A DNA stretch of 64,000 nt, taken from the NCBI GenBank assembly GCA_039975855.1, contig JBDWGH010000006.1:35694-99693 (forward strand), given 5' to 3'. The translations under genes and the position numbers were made by a program. Within the stretch, counting starts at the first letter, position 1, and each line of letters opens with the position of its first letter. Below the pieces are notes generated by a model, which saw nothing but the letters and a program-made list of their open reading frames with translations, ran no database searches and was not told the DNA's origin. Positions 44,625 to 59,600 of this stretch are shown one piece after another. This stretch comes from Litorimonas sp039975855 (lineage in GTDB: Bacteria; Pseudomonadota; Alphaproteobacteria; Caulobacterales; Maricaulaceae).

Positions 44625-47600
44625 TTAGAACTTACCAACGAGGTTAAGGTACCAGCCGATATCATCTTCATCTTCGAGCGCCCCAAGGTATTGCTCCTCA
44701 ATGCCGCCCCATGTGACGCCAACACCAAGTTTGGCATTATCATTCATATGGCGATAAATACCCGCCTGACCACCGAGTCGTTTGATGACACCGTTACCAA
44801 TATCCAGATAGCGACCTTCCAAATGGGCATCCCACTGATGGGTCATGTGATAATCGAGGCGAAGCACACCGAGGTCAGCACTGGATTTTGTAAAGTCCAA
44901 ACTTTCCCGATTGGATGTAACCGACCCAGAACGATGCGCGTATTTACCGCCCAATGTCCATTTCGGTGACACATCAAAAGCTGTATCAACAGAAATGATC
45001 TCTGACTTCTGACGATAGTTCAACGTCTCCCCGCCAAAACGCTGGCTCGTTGGAGACAGATCTTCGAGATAGGTATATTTAGCCAACAGGTTGAAACGAT
45101 CATCCCAAATTGGGCGATAAGCTGCCGCAATAGACCCTTCGGTAAACTCGGCTTCGTTGAAGTCCAACGGACCAAAGTCTCCGTTCTCTGTTTGCTTAGA
45201 CATTGCGCGGTTAAACTTGCCCTGCAGACGAAGCTCTTCGCTAGCTTGATATTGCGACGTCCAACGTAGCAACCAGGTATCCCGCTTATCGTCTGTCTCG
45301 ATATTCTGATCCTGACGATATTCGGCCGCAAATCCAGCCTTGAAGCGTTCATTTGCAAATCCAGTTGAGAGTGCAATTGCCTCACGATCAAGATTGTCAA
45401 TCCGGCCAATTTCGCCGGAGAATCCGAGGTTGAATTTACCCGGATTCCAGTCCACGCCATAAGCATGGGTGACACCATTTAAGCCGCGGTCATTAAACTG
45501 CATGCGTTCTTCGCCAAAGACAGACAACGCATCCGTGAAACGCTTACGAGCACCCACGTTCAACGTCCCGAAATTACCTGTCGGCTGTGCGCGAAGCGGA
45601 AGATCATAAGCGAGGTAATACTCGTCACCATCTTCCTCTTCACGGCGCAAGCTAGCCCGCAATCCCAAACCATCCTCGCCTGTGGAGACCTCGCCACCGC
45701 CAAAGAGTGTCTTTGACAATCGCACTTCTGCACCCGCGCCAATACGGTCGGTCGTCCGCGTATTATCACCCGTTATTCCGACCTGACCAAACCCGTAGAT
45801 TTTGCCGTCATCGCCGATCTTGTGCTCGGCGCGTAGACCTAAGGACGAGCCGGCATTGCCGCGCGCATTATCATTATATGACAGACCTGCACTAACAGTT
45901 GTGTCTTCGCTCAACGTATAATCCAGTCGCGCTTCGGCAAAACTATTTGTGCCTATCAACTCGCTATCAGAAATATCCGCACGGGCGCCAAGGTCAAAAC
46001 CTTTGCCTAGCGCAATTTCCAATCCACCACCAAATTGCTCGACGGCTTGATTGGTCGCTTCAGCATAACCTGCAAATCCGGCCTGACGTTTACGCCAATA
46101 CACATAGGCATTGCCATCTTGCTTAGAAACCTCAGCGAAGTTCACTGCTGCTTCGATGGCATAAGCCATAGCTGTCAGATCATCGGCATTCGTCAAACCG
46201 CCGCGATCCGCCGCATTATATGTAAAGCCACCATCCACCGAGGAGAAGGTTTCTACGCCGACACCTTCACTACGGGCAATCTCACCTTTGAGGTATGTAC
46301 CGGCTGCATATTGCAGAGTCAGGTCCATCTCATAGAGGTCGGATTCTACGCCGCCATCATCGGAGTGATTATAAGTTGCTCCTAGTTTGACATGATCGCC
46401 GAACCAACGCTTGGCCCGACCACCGAATACAGCACCGTTATCATTCGCACCAAAGACAGGTGTGAATTCGTAATCAGCGACCAGCACTTGTGCATTGCCG
46501 GACTGGCTTCCATCTCGGAACAAGCGTCCGTCATCACCTGTGCTGCCCAATGGACGGGTTAGGATGACGCGTCCCTGGATAAAGTCGAGATCATAATCAG
46601 ACCCGTACTGCAGGCGCCGGCTTTCAATGACGAGCCCGGACACAGAGTCTCGTGTCTCGACACGGAGCTGTTCACTACCGATCGAAATATCGCCATGTCG
46701 GAGATAGTACACAGATCCACCCGTACCGCGCAGCTCGTCTCGCGCTTGGCGCGATCCGCCTTCTGCGACAAAGGCCGTAACTTCAGTTCTAGCATCACCA
46801 AGCGTCGTAAACGCATTCTCATCCCAGTGCAGCTTAGCACCATAGAGCGTGCGGTTGACCCGCGCGAATTCCGTATCATTGAAATTCGTCTGGTAATTTC
46901 CCCAGAGCGCGTAATCATCATCGCGTTCGATGCGTGCATAGATACGCCCTGATGTCGGTGCGTCCTGCTCAATGACTGAATTATCGCCATATGTTGGGTA
47001 ATAGCGATCCGGGTCCAAACGACGCAGGAGCTGATTAAGATCCTTATCGTCCAATGTGGAGACAAGGTCACCCAATCCAGCTTCTCCAGTATCGGCAGTC
47101 GCTGTTACCGTCCAACGATCATTCAGGCGCGAGCGCACATAGAATGCCACGCGGCCTTCTTCAAACATGTCGTCAGAGCCGATCCGTTCACCTATCGTGG
47201 CTTCAATTTGTGCGACATAGAATGTATCTTTCGATTTCACATCCACGGATCGCACAAGTGTCTGAAGACCCGCTTCAATTGTCACAGATTGTGGACCCGC
47301 AGGTAGTAACTGTTCGGCGACAAAACGGCCATCCGCATCAATACGAATAGTCTCGCCCATCACTGTTGCAGTTTCGCCTGGAACATTTCGACCATAAACC
47401 CGAACGGACCCGCCTCTTACGCGCACATTTGACGTCTCAAGCGTATTTTGTCCGAATGTGCCTGACGCACTTTCCAACCATTCCGCTGGCGTGAGATCGA
47501 AATCAGCATCACCAATCCGCAGACCTTTTGGAGCCGTTTGATCAAAGGCACCATCAGAAGCGGTTGCCCGTAAGACATATTGAAGCTCATCAGGCAAACC

Positions 47601-50600
47601 TAATGGCAGCGCAGCCGAAGCGACATTCCCGCGAACAGGAATAACGAAAAGCGGCTCACCGCGCGCGGAACGTTTGGCGTCAAAGACGCGGATCTCCAAT
47701 GCGTCAGCAAAAGCGACATAGTTGGAGTAAGTCGCAGCTTTCAAAATGCGTTGTCCATTCTCAGACACGATATCCATTTGTGCGTTCAAGCGTTTCACAG
47801 GGTCTAGGCTATCTACAGTCGTCTCAATTTCCATTGCATCGACATAAGCGGAAGTGGAATTCCCCCACCCTAGCCAACGTTGCAGACGTCCAGGAGTCGG
47901 ACTGCGGTCTGCTTCACCTGAGCGGTCACGGCGGCCCAAGACGGAGGCACGGTTATTGCGCGTGTCGCCGGACAGCGTATCGCGATCATCTCGATCCGTT
48001 ACGCCGCGTAGACCCGCATTACGGTTCCAACGGCGATCTTCAGAGCGATCCGGGATTTCATCTCGAGTAATCGGCAGCACATCACCTTGAGAGTTGACGC
48101 CGAAGACTTGTCTATCCGTTCCGTTACTCCGGCCATTTTCATCGACGCTATCGCCGGAAATTGTTGGTCCAAAGACTTCTCCGGCAATGCCGCCGACGGA
48201 GCCGTGCTTTTCGATAAGCCGTCTACGTCGATCTGTGGTTTCACTGCAGTTACCGCATTCTGTACCTGTCCAAAGCGCTTCCAGAGCAATGTCCTTCAAC
48301 GACTTAGGTCCAAGATCACGCACTGCATCCAGAGCGGTCTGCAAGCGCGCCTGCGCCGCATCAACACTCATATCATCTGGCGCATGATAGACCAGCACAG
48401 CCCGCTCCGCCATTTGGTTCTGTGACAGGAAGCTTTGCAGCTCCGCAATTTTCGCGCCTGCGATACCTGTTCCGTTGGAATTGAAATCACTTGTCTGGAA
48501 ATCGACACGCAATTTCGTGCGGAATCCTGCGCCGAAGTTCATTTTCACAAACTTACCGCGGGTAACTCTTACAACCCGAGGGTTCTCTGTCGTTGGCGCA
48601 TACCCGAGTGGTAATGTTCGCGTATCCGCTTTCAATAGGAAGTTAGACCCGTTCTCTGCATCTGCAATCGCAGCACATGGAATGTGATAGCGGCCATATT
48701 CATCCGTTGTGATAATATCGCCATTCACAGTCACGAGGCGCACGCCCGGCAGACCTGGTTCTCCGTCATCCGGATAACCATTGACATTCACATCATCATA
48801 AACCCGGCCAATGACAGGTGTACAATCAAAGCTTGGTTCAGGAATATAGTCGACCGTTGCAGTTGCGATATCAGAACGAGAGCCATCCGCTGTATTCTCA
48901 GCAAAGGCTTGGTTCTCATGCGCGCCAAATGTGACGTTCGGACCCGCTAGCAAGCGCAAGGTAACGGAAACAGTTTCGTTTGGCTCTAGCGCATCCAAAG
49001 GCGTCGGTTGCCCATTCCCTAAAGACCAGCTCAAGACTCCACGGCTTCGCACAGTTGGTTCGATTCCAATAGACTCGGCACCGTCTGAAACAGCACTGGA
49101 TTCCGGTACATAGGCAAAGCCATCGGGTAAGCGGTCAACAATATCGACGCCAGTCAAAGTCGAAGCGCTCTCATTGGTGACAGAGATTGTGTACAGAACC
49201 GGGTCACCGATTTGGACTGTGCGCGGGCTTGCTGTTTTCGTGACACGCAAGAAGCTGGCGTCTGAAAGAGGCGCGAGCGAAACAGCTGCTGTGTCGGCAT
49301 CCGAAACCTCACCCGTATTCAGCGGGCCCTGAGCAGTCACTGTCGCGGTGTTTAAATATTCATCGGCTGCGTTCGGGCTTACATATACAGTCAGTGACAA
49401 TGTCACGCTTTGACCGGGCGCCAGAACACCTGGACCATCCAGCAAGTTCAATTTGGATGCACCGTCAAACTCGGAGTTAGCTGTGCCTGCAAATCCAGGA
49501 GGAGCCGCGCTCACGACAAGCGAGTTAACCTCAACTCGCTCCTCACCAAATACAGTATTCAGATCATCTTCGAGTGCAAGTTGCGAAACGGACACCTCAC
49601 CTGTGTTCACAACTGTAAAGTCGTAAGTCACAAGCTGGCGGCCATCATCCAAACGCTCAGGCTCTTCCATGACAGTCTTCGTCAAATCAATGTTTGGAAC
49701 GCCACAGCTTTGCATCGGAATATTGTTCATAAAGACCGATGGATCACCGGCTTCAATATCAAATGCGAAGTAGAAAGGCGAGTTGGCCTCTGCACTGAAG
49801 TCCGCAATTGAACCACTATTTCCAACTTCGGAGGAGCCCAAGATTGCCGGGTTATCTGTCCGCGTCGACACATCCAACGGGTCAGCAGAAGCCAAACGAC
49901 TTGTCGATGGCTCCCCTGTGTCCGGATATGTCGGCGTCAAGGTATAGAGACCTGGCTGCGTGACATAGAACTGGAAGAAGCCGTTAGAGCCATCTTGCAC
50001 AATATTGATATTGTTCACCAAGCCAACAGAGCTGTTTGAGCCTGCGGGACCTGTGACACTAATGCTACCACCGGGCAGGATTGCACCATTTTCTTCGCAA
50101 TAGAAGTAACCCGTTGGATCATAGTCCTCTGAGTCCGGGATACCGTCACCATCTCTATCGTCCACAGGGCTTTCTAGATTATCTGGTCCCCCGTCACCAT
50201 CTGTATCAATTATAGACAAAGGCGCCGGATTCACGTCACTTGGGGTTTCCGGTGTAACTCCTGGGTCATCTGATGGAACGCGGTCGGGGACTTCATCCGT
50301 CTGACCGAAGGCCGTATTACCCTGTGCTGGACCGCCATTTGTGATATCCAAACGGGCTGTCAGGGTTAGGCTTTTGCTCTCTCCAACGGAAAGGCTATCG
50401 GTGCCAGTGAGCAAATCAATGAAGCTCACACCGTCATATTCCGTGTCGATAGACAACTCATCTGACGCGACTTCAGGTGTGCCAAAAACCGTGGCCGGTG
50501 CAAAAGCAACTGTCAGATCATCGTCCAGCTGAACATTCGTCAAAGTGACGTTGCCTTGGTTCTCAAGATCAAGTTGGTACTCAACTTCAAAAATCGGACC

Positions 50601-53600
50601 AAAGAGCTGACGATTGGACAAGGTTGTTTTCACCACAGCCAAACGGGGTTCAACACTGGCTTCCACGGTCTCTGAAACCTCAGGAGACGAGACCGTTTCG
50701 CCATCAACAGTGGTGTTCGCGGTCGCAAGGTTTGTGACTGAACCTGCATCAATATCAGCCTGGGTCACTGCATAATCGGCCGTACATGTCAGGCTTGCTT
50801 GTGGAGCAAAGCCACCAGCAGGAAGAGCCGGGCAAGAGACTGACGCAATCTTGTCATCCGCAATAGTGATAGGTTCAAAGAAAGTCTCATTGCCGGTATT
50901 GGTGACAAGATAAGTGTAACTCAGCACATCACCTGGCATGACAAAGCTCTCAGTCGTGGCTGTTTTCACAACACTAAGACGACGGGTAATATCTGCTTCC
51001 AGCGTCACCGTGTCAGGGCTAGACGTCACCGCCTCGCCGTTCTGATCAACGCTCGCCGTCGCAATGTTTGTCACAAACCCTGCATCAAGGTCAGACTGTA
51101 GGACTGTGTAATCAGCTGAGCATGTCATTGACGCACCTGGTAGCAAACCACCTGCTGGAGTTACCGGACAAATCACGTCAGCAATCTTATCATCGGCAAC
51201 TGAAACAGCGGAGGTGATGGTTACATTACCCGTGTTTGTAACAAGGTAATCATATTGCACCGTCTCACCAGCCAAAACGATTGATGTTGCAGGTGATGAC
51301 TTTTCAATCGTCAGTTCAGGAGTTTGCGTCCCTGTAATCTCGACCGTATCTGGCGCAGAGAGAATCCCGCCAATTGCGGCGGTCGCGATATTTGTTACGC
51401 CCCCCGCATCTATGTCGGCTTGAACCACTGTATACTCAGCAGAACATGTCAGGGTCGCGCCCGGGACGAGGCCTGGATTAGTTGGACAGATCACATCGGC
51501 GATCTTGTCATCATTCACGACAACAGGATCGGTCAACGTGAAGTTACCTGTGTTACGGACGATATAGTCGTAAGATAGGATATCACCAACGGCCGCAAAA
51601 TCATTTGAACGCGCGACCTTATTGATTTCAACGCCTTCAGTTCGGTTACCTGTTACAGTAACGGATTCGACTGGTGATACTGTGGTGCCATCTGTAGCCG
51701 AAGCTGTGTTGGTCACTTCACCGGCATCCAAATCAGCCTGAGTAATCGTGTCGGTCGCCGTACAGGTCAGACTTGCACCTGGCAGCAATCCACCTGTTGG
51801 TAATGCCGGACATGTCACAGTCACGATCTGATCATCATTGACGGAAATCGCGGACGAGATTGTCGTGTTACCAGAGTTCGTGACGACATATTCATAGTCG
51901 AGCGTATCGCCAATTTCATTAAACTCAGTCGTCAGCGCTGTTTTAACAATACTGAGAGCTGGAGCTTGGGCTGCGTCAACAGTTTCAGAAACTTCCGGAG
52001 AAGCCGTTGTTTCGCCGCCAATGACTGTGCTGGCAACAGCGAGGTTCGTCACAGAACCCGCATCGATATCAGCCTGGGAGACAGTGTAATCTGCTGTACA
52101 GGTTAAGCTCGCCATTGGCGCCAATCCAGTGTTCGCAGGACAGACAACATTCGCAATTTTGTCGTCCGCAACTGTAATCGCTGTCGTTAGGGTCACGTTA
52201 CCCGTATTTGTCACAACATAGTCATAAGAGACGATATCTCCGACGACTGCAAAGTCTGTCGTTGTGGCCGTTTTTACAACTGCGAGCGCAGGTGCCTGCG
52301 TTCCTGTTACGGTAGCGCTTTCTGGTCCAGACGAGGTCCCGCCGGAGTTAGCCGTCGCGATATTTGTAATCTGGCCGGCATCTATATCAGCCTGGGTCAC
52401 TGTATCTGTCGCGGTACAGAGCAAGCTCGCACCCGGCAGCAAGCCACCTGCCGGAAGAGCCGGGCAGGAGACAGACGCGATACGGTCATCCGATATGGTA
52501 ATCGCATCAGTAAATGTGACGTTCCCGCTATTACGAACGAGATAGTTATAGGTGAGTGTTTCCCCGACAGTGGTGAAATCGCTATTTTGAGCTGTCTTGG
52601 TAAGATCCAAAGACGGCGCTTGATCGGCATCGACAGTTTCAGAAACCGGTGTTGACGATGTAAATCCATCGCTCGCCGTCGCGACATTGGTCACAAATCC
52701 TGCATCAATATCAGCTTGCGCAACTGTATCACTCGCGCGGCAGATCAGGTCATCACCTGGCAGAAGACCACCAGCCGGTAACGGATCGCATATCACAGCG
52801 GAAATGCGGTCATCCGAAATTTCGATTGGGAAGGTCACTGTAACATTCCCAGTATTCGTAACTGTGTAGATATAATCCAACGTATCACCAACAGCTGCGA
52901 AATCAGGCGTTGTCGACGTTTTCACAAGGTCAATCGCGCGCGTTTGATCAGCAGGAATAGTCACGAATACAGGTGGGCTGCTTGTTCGCGGATGTTGGAT
53001 ATAGGCGTCATTGGTGACAGATCCGCGATCAATATCCGCCTGCGTTACCACATACTCCCGCGTACAGCTTTCAACGGCACCCGGTATAAAGTTCCCTGTG
53101 AAACACACGAATGAGCCGATTTTGTTGTCAACGACAGAGGTCTCCCCTGTCAGGGTCACATTGCCCGTATTTTCCATCTCAAAGGTATATGTCAGAATGT
53201 CACCGACTGCAGAGAACGGTCCGTCTGTTGAGGACTTCCGCAACTCAACTGCTGGGTTGGCATTAGCAGGGATAGTTTCGCTATCCGGCGCAGATGTAAC
53301 ATTACCGTCTGTTGCCGTGGCGATATTGACCACAACACCAATGTCCAAATTATCCTGGGTGACGACATAGTCAGCTGTACAGGTCAGGCTGGCATCCGGA
53401 AGTAATCCACCCGTCGGCAAAGCCGGACAAACGGTGTTCGGGATCAAATTGTCATTTATAGAAATCGGATCTGTAATCGTGATATTACCCTCATTCGTAA
53501 CGACATACTGATAGGTCACGATATCGCCCGGCAGAGTAAAGTTGATGTCTGTTGCCGTTTTCTCAACTTTAAGCTCAGAGACACGGGTCGCGAAAACACG

Positions 53601-56600
53601 GCGTGTTACAGGTGCAGAAGACACCGCACCCGACGACGCCGTCGCAATATTTTCTACGACGCCTGCATCTACATCCGCCTGGGTTGTGGCATCTGTACCC
53701 GTACAGGTAATGGACGCATTTGGTACAAGACCTGCAGGAGGCAGAGCCGGACAGGTGACAGTTTCAATTCGGGAATCAGATACAGAAATTGGGTCTGTTA
53801 AAGTGACGTTTCCTGAGTTGGTAACTTCAAACTCGTAATTAATTGTCTGCGCAGGTGCGTTGAACGTCCCGCGGTCAGCAGACTTCACAATAGTCAATGC
53901 CGGAGTCTGGGAACCGTTTACAGTCGCTGTGTCAGGCGCTGAAGTCGTAGCGCCATTACTTGCCGTCGCAATGTTCGTGACAAATCCGGCGTCGACGTCG
54001 GCTTGAGTGACAAGATAATCTGCTGAACAGACAATTTCTGCATCAGGAACGAAACCGCTCATAGGCAGAGCCGGACAAGATACAGCGGCAATTTTATCAT
54101 CTGAGACATTCAAAGCGCCTATCAGCGTGACATTGCCTGTGTTGCGTACCCGGTACTCATAAGAAATCACATCACCCGGTATTGTGAAGACCGTGTTCAA
54201 AGCGGACTTTGCCACAGAGAGTGCCGGGGTTTGAGTGGCTGGAAGCGTGACAGAATCTGTCGGAGAAACAGTCGAACCGACACGCGCAGACGCGATGTTC
54301 GTTACCTCACCGGCATCTAGATCTGCCTGAGTGACGTCATAGCGTCCTGTACATGTTAGGCTGTCGCCAACACCCAAACTTCCACCCGGAAGCGCAGGAC
54401 AGGACACAGACGCAATCTTATCATCAGAAACCGTGATTGGATCCGTAATTGTCACATTACCCGTATTGGTGACCAGATAATCATAGGTCACTGTTTCACC
54501 GAGGGTCGCGAAAGCAGCCCGATCAGCGGATTTTTCGATTGCAAGCGCCGGAAGTTGATCAGCCGAAACTGTTTCAGACACTGGTGTAGAGGACACACCA
54601 TTTGTGCTGGCACTGGCCGTGTTCGTAATGGAACCCGCGTCAATATCAGCCTGAGAGACTGTATCGGTTGCCGTACAGGTCAGGGTCGCATTGGGGACAA
54701 GACCTCCCGCAGGCAATGCCGGACACGTCACACTCGCAATGCGATCATCTGAGACGGACATTGCCGATGTCAGAGTTACATTGCCCGTATTCGTGATGAC
54801 ATAGTCATAGCTGATCAAATCACCAACCGTGTCAAAGGTTTGCGGGTCGGCGGTCTTTGTCATCGCGATAGATGGCGTTTGAAGGCCGCCCACGGTTTCA
54901 GAGACTTCAGCAGATGTGGTTGATCCGTCCGTCGCAGTTGCTCGGTTTGTCACTTCACCAGCATCAAGATCGGCTTGGGTCACGACGTAAGTCGCAGAAC
55001 ATGTCAGGCTTGCACCTGGGACAAGGCCACCTGCTGGCGGGACAGGACAAGAAACGGATGCGATTTTATCATCGGAGACAGAAATCGTACCCGTCAGTGT
55101 AACATTACCCGTGTTGGTCACGAGATAATCATAGTCAACGGTATCACCGACACCGTCAAAATCAGTTGTCGTCGCAGTCTTCACAAGTGTTAGCTCAGGA
55201 TTACGGTCAGCTGTAACGGTACGCACGGCACTCGCGGGCGGTAAAATTCCTCCGCTTGGCGTGCCTGTTACAGATGCTGTATTGTCAATTTGTCCTGCAT
55301 CAATATTCGCCTGCGTAACGGTGTATGACCCGGTACATGTAAACGTATCTGTCGGTGCAAGAACGGTCGCTGGGCAAGACAGTGACGGGATCAGTGGATC
55401 ATCGACGACGATATCTGAAACCGTCACATTCCCGATATTTGTCACGATCACCTCATAGTCCAAGGTTTCGCCCACCATTGTAAAGGTCGGGTTCAACGCA
55501 GACTTAAAGATATCCAATTCAGGTAATGCTGTGCCTGTGACTGTCACCATATCTGTAACAGATGGAACAGGGTCACCATTGGGCAAAGTAGCATCAACAG
55601 CCGCGTTATTAATGACCTCACCGGCATCTAGATCAATCTGGGTAACCGCATAGCTCGCAGAGCAAACCATAGTCTCTGCAGGTGCAAGTACCGTTCTTGG
55701 GCAAGAGACAGTTGTAATCAAATCATCGCTAACAACGATGTTGGAGAGCGTTATCGCGCCCGTGTTTTCGACATCAAATTCGAAATTCAATATATCACCC
55801 ACTGCCGTGAAATCCGTGCTCAAGGCGCGTTTCTCAAAGCGCAGATCAGAAGCGGCTGAACTGTCAACAGTTACGCTGTCGGGGCTATCGACTGGCGGTA
55901 GACCAGCAGGTGGATTGCCGGAAACTGCGGCGTTATTTACAACTTCGCCTGCGTCAACATCAGCCTGCGTCACAGTATAGCTGGCAGAGCAAACCATTGT
56001 CGCAGCTGGCGCGAGGGTGGATTCTGGGCAAGTAACGGATGTGATGATGTCGTCAGTTACGGACACACCTGTCAGTGTTACATTGCCAGTATTCTCAACA
56101 TCAAACTCATAGTTGATAACGTCGCCGGCCGCATCAAAATCAGCGGTCGTAGCCCGTTTAACAAAACCGAGGGATGGCGTGCGAGTGCCGTCAACCGTTA
56201 CGTCGACTGGCGCGGAAACGAGAGTCCCAGATTGCGCGAACGCTTGGTTCGCAATGCTGCCTGCATCCATGTCGGCTTGCGTAATTGTATACTCAGCACG
56301 GCAAGTTGCTGTAGCGTCAGGGACCAAATTTCCGGAGAAGCAAGAGATTGTTCCAATCTTATCGTCTTCAACCTCTACACCGCTCGTTAGAGTGATATTA
56401 CCGTCATTTGTCACAACAAATTCATACTCAACTACATCGCCTGCAGCTGTGAAGTCCGTGAATAATGCTGTCTTAACAATCGACAACGCAGGGTCTTGGT
56501 CGGCAGGAATTGTTTCCGATGTTGTCGGTGAGGTCGTTGTACCACTCGTGGATGACGCGAGGTTTGTGACCTGCCCTGCATCCAAATCAGCCTGAGTGGC

Positions 56601-59600
56601 GGTATATTCAGCTGTACACGTCAGAGCCGCACCAGGAGCGAGACCTCCTGTAGGAAGTGCAGGACAATCCACAGCGGCAATCAGGTTATCTGTAACCGTA
56701 ATGGGGTCGGTTAGAGTAACGTTGCCTGTATTGGTGACGACATATTCATAGGTTGTGACGTCGCCCGGCAATTCGAAATTGATGTCGGTCGCTGTTTTTA
56801 CGGTTTCCATAGATGGTTGCTGGTCCGCTGAGATTGTAACAGCGTCCGTTGGCGGGGTTAGCGCACCGCCAGCTGGTGTTGCATTAGCTGTGGCATTGTT
56901 TGTGACTTCACCGGCGTCCAGGTCCTCTTGCGTCACAACATAATCGGCTGAACAGACAACAGTTTCGCCTGGATCCAGATTGGCGTCGCTATTCCCGATA
57001 GACGGAACATCACAAGTCACAGCCGCAATTTTATCATCGGCAACGGCCAAATCACTCACGAGGACATTGCCCGTATTTTCGATAGTATAAGTATAGCTCA
57101 GTACATCGCCGACGGCATCGAAGCTCGTATCATCAGACGCTTTCGCGAGTGTCAGTACAGGCATTTGGTCCGCCGCAACAGTCTCGGATGTTTCCGGAGG
57201 TGTCAGCGTACCGCCGCTTGGCGTACCTGTTGCAGAGGCTAAATTGGTCACGGAACCCGCATCCAAGTCAGCCTGAGTAACTGTGTACTCGCCCGTACAA
57301 ACAACGGTCTCGCCCGGATCAAGGTTAGCGTCGCCGTTACCGATCGGTGTGACATTACAAGTCACAGAAGCAATTTTGTCGTCTGTGACGGCAAGGTCAG
57401 CAATCAGGACGTTACCCGTATTCACGACCGTATAGTCATACGTTAAAATATCACCCACTGCGTTAAAGTCAGTTTCATTCGCCGATTTCGCAATTGTCAT
57501 AGCTGGAGTTTGGTTCGCGGTGACCGACGCATCGACGTCCGGAGACGTTGTAGTACCGTCTGTTGCAGACGCGATGTTGATCACCTCGCCCGCGTCCAGA
57601 TCCGTTTGCACAACACTATAGCTGGCTTCGCAGGTGAGTGTCGCTGAGGGTAGCAAACCATCCGTCGGCAAAGCCGGACACGTAACAGAAGCGATTTTGT
57701 CATCCGAAACAGTGATCGGGTCCGTGATAGTCACGTTACCTGTATTGGTGACGTCATACTCATAATTCAGCACATCACCTACGGCTACAAAGTCACTTGT
57801 AAGAGCGCGCTTCACCGTTGTCAGAGCAGGGCTTTGCGTACCGCCGACAGTCGCTGTGTCGCCCGCCGGGTTAAGCGTTCCACCAGCAGGCGTAGCTGAG
57901 GCTTCCGCGATATTCGTTACAGAGCCGGCGTCCAGGTCTTCCTGAGTGACAGAATAGGTTGCGGTACAAGTCGTGAATTCCGTGGGCATCAAGCTCGTCA
58001 CAGGACAGCTGACCGATGCAATTTTATCATCGGTTACAACAAGATCGCTAACTTCGACATTACCTGTATTGGTGACGAGGAATTCGTAATCCAATGTATC
58101 ACCGACCGCGGCAAAATCGCTATCAAGGGCCGTTTTTACAAGTGTAAGCATTGGGCTTTGCGTTCCGCCGACAGTCGCTGTGTCGGTTGGCGGCGTCAGA
58201 GTCCCGCCGGACGGCGTTCCATCGACAGAGGCAATATTCGTCACTGAGCCAGCATTCAGGTCAATTTGAGTGACTTCATAGGTCGCGGTACAGGTCGTCA
58301 TTTCCATTGGGGCCAATGTCGTAACCGGACAGGTCACTGTCGCGATTTTGTCGTCTGACACGCTGAGACTACTAATCGTCACATTACCGGTATTTTCTAT
58401 GTCATATTCATAGGCCAGCTCATCACCAACGGCAGCGAAGTCGGTATCAAGCGCTCGTTTCTCAATAGAAAGCTCTGGCGCTGGAGCTTCTGACGCGACG
58501 GACTCATCCGCAGTGGTTGACGGGAATGTCCCGCCCGCCGGAGTGGCGCTCAAGGTTGCCGTATTGGTAATGGCCGTTCCGGCATCGATATCAGCTTGCG
58601 TGACTTCATAGGTCGCCGTGAAATCAACACTGTCACCGACTGCGAGGTTTGCAATCGTTGCAGGTGTAATCGCGGATAATGTACCCGTACCTGCATGCAC
58701 ATCACTGACGGAGATATCAGACAGGCTGACATTTCCCGTATTCGTGACGGAATAGGTATAAGTGACAATCTCGCCAACCGTTAGGTCCGTCGTCTTATCG
58801 GCGGTTTTCGTGAAATCGGCTTGCGGTGCAGGACCTTCCGGTGCCACGGACTCATCGCCTGTCGCAGGAACAAGCGTTCCGCCAACAGGGCTACCATTGG
58901 CAGTCGCCGTATTCGTAATAGCCGTTCCCGCATCAATATCAGCTTGCGTGACCGTATATGTGGACGTGAAGTCTACGCTCGCGCTAACAGCTAAACTGGA
59001 CACATTGGCCGGGGAAATCGCACCAAGTGCGCCCGTACCAGAGTGAACATCAGACACCATCACGTTATTGATGGTCACATTCCCTGTGTTGGTCACAGCA
59101 TAAGTGTAGGTCACCACGTCACCTTCAGCCAGGTTGGTTGTGACGTCAGCCGTTTTGACAACTGACAATTCAGGCGCAAAAATTTCTGGTGTAATGCTCT
59201 CATCCGCAGTCGCAGGAACATAGGTTCCGCTTGGCGGTGTGGCTGCAGCGGTCGCCGTATTTGTGATCGCGCCGCCGGCATCAATATCATCTTGGGTGAC
59301 CGTATAGGTCGCGGTGAAAGTGGCTACGCCGTCAATTGGAAGACTTGCGACCGTTACTGGCGTAATCGCCGACAATGTGCCTGTGCCCGAATGAACATCG
59401 GAGATGCTCACATCCTCAAGCGTCACATTACCTGTGTTCTCCGCTGTGTAAGTATAGGTGATAACGTCACCAACAGCGATGTCAGTCGTTTGGTCGGCCA
59501 CCTTCGTCAATGTAATTTCAGGCGCAGAGGTTTCTGGCGTCACTGACTCCGTGTCAGAGACCGGAATAAAGCTACCGACCGCAGGATTGGCATTCACAGT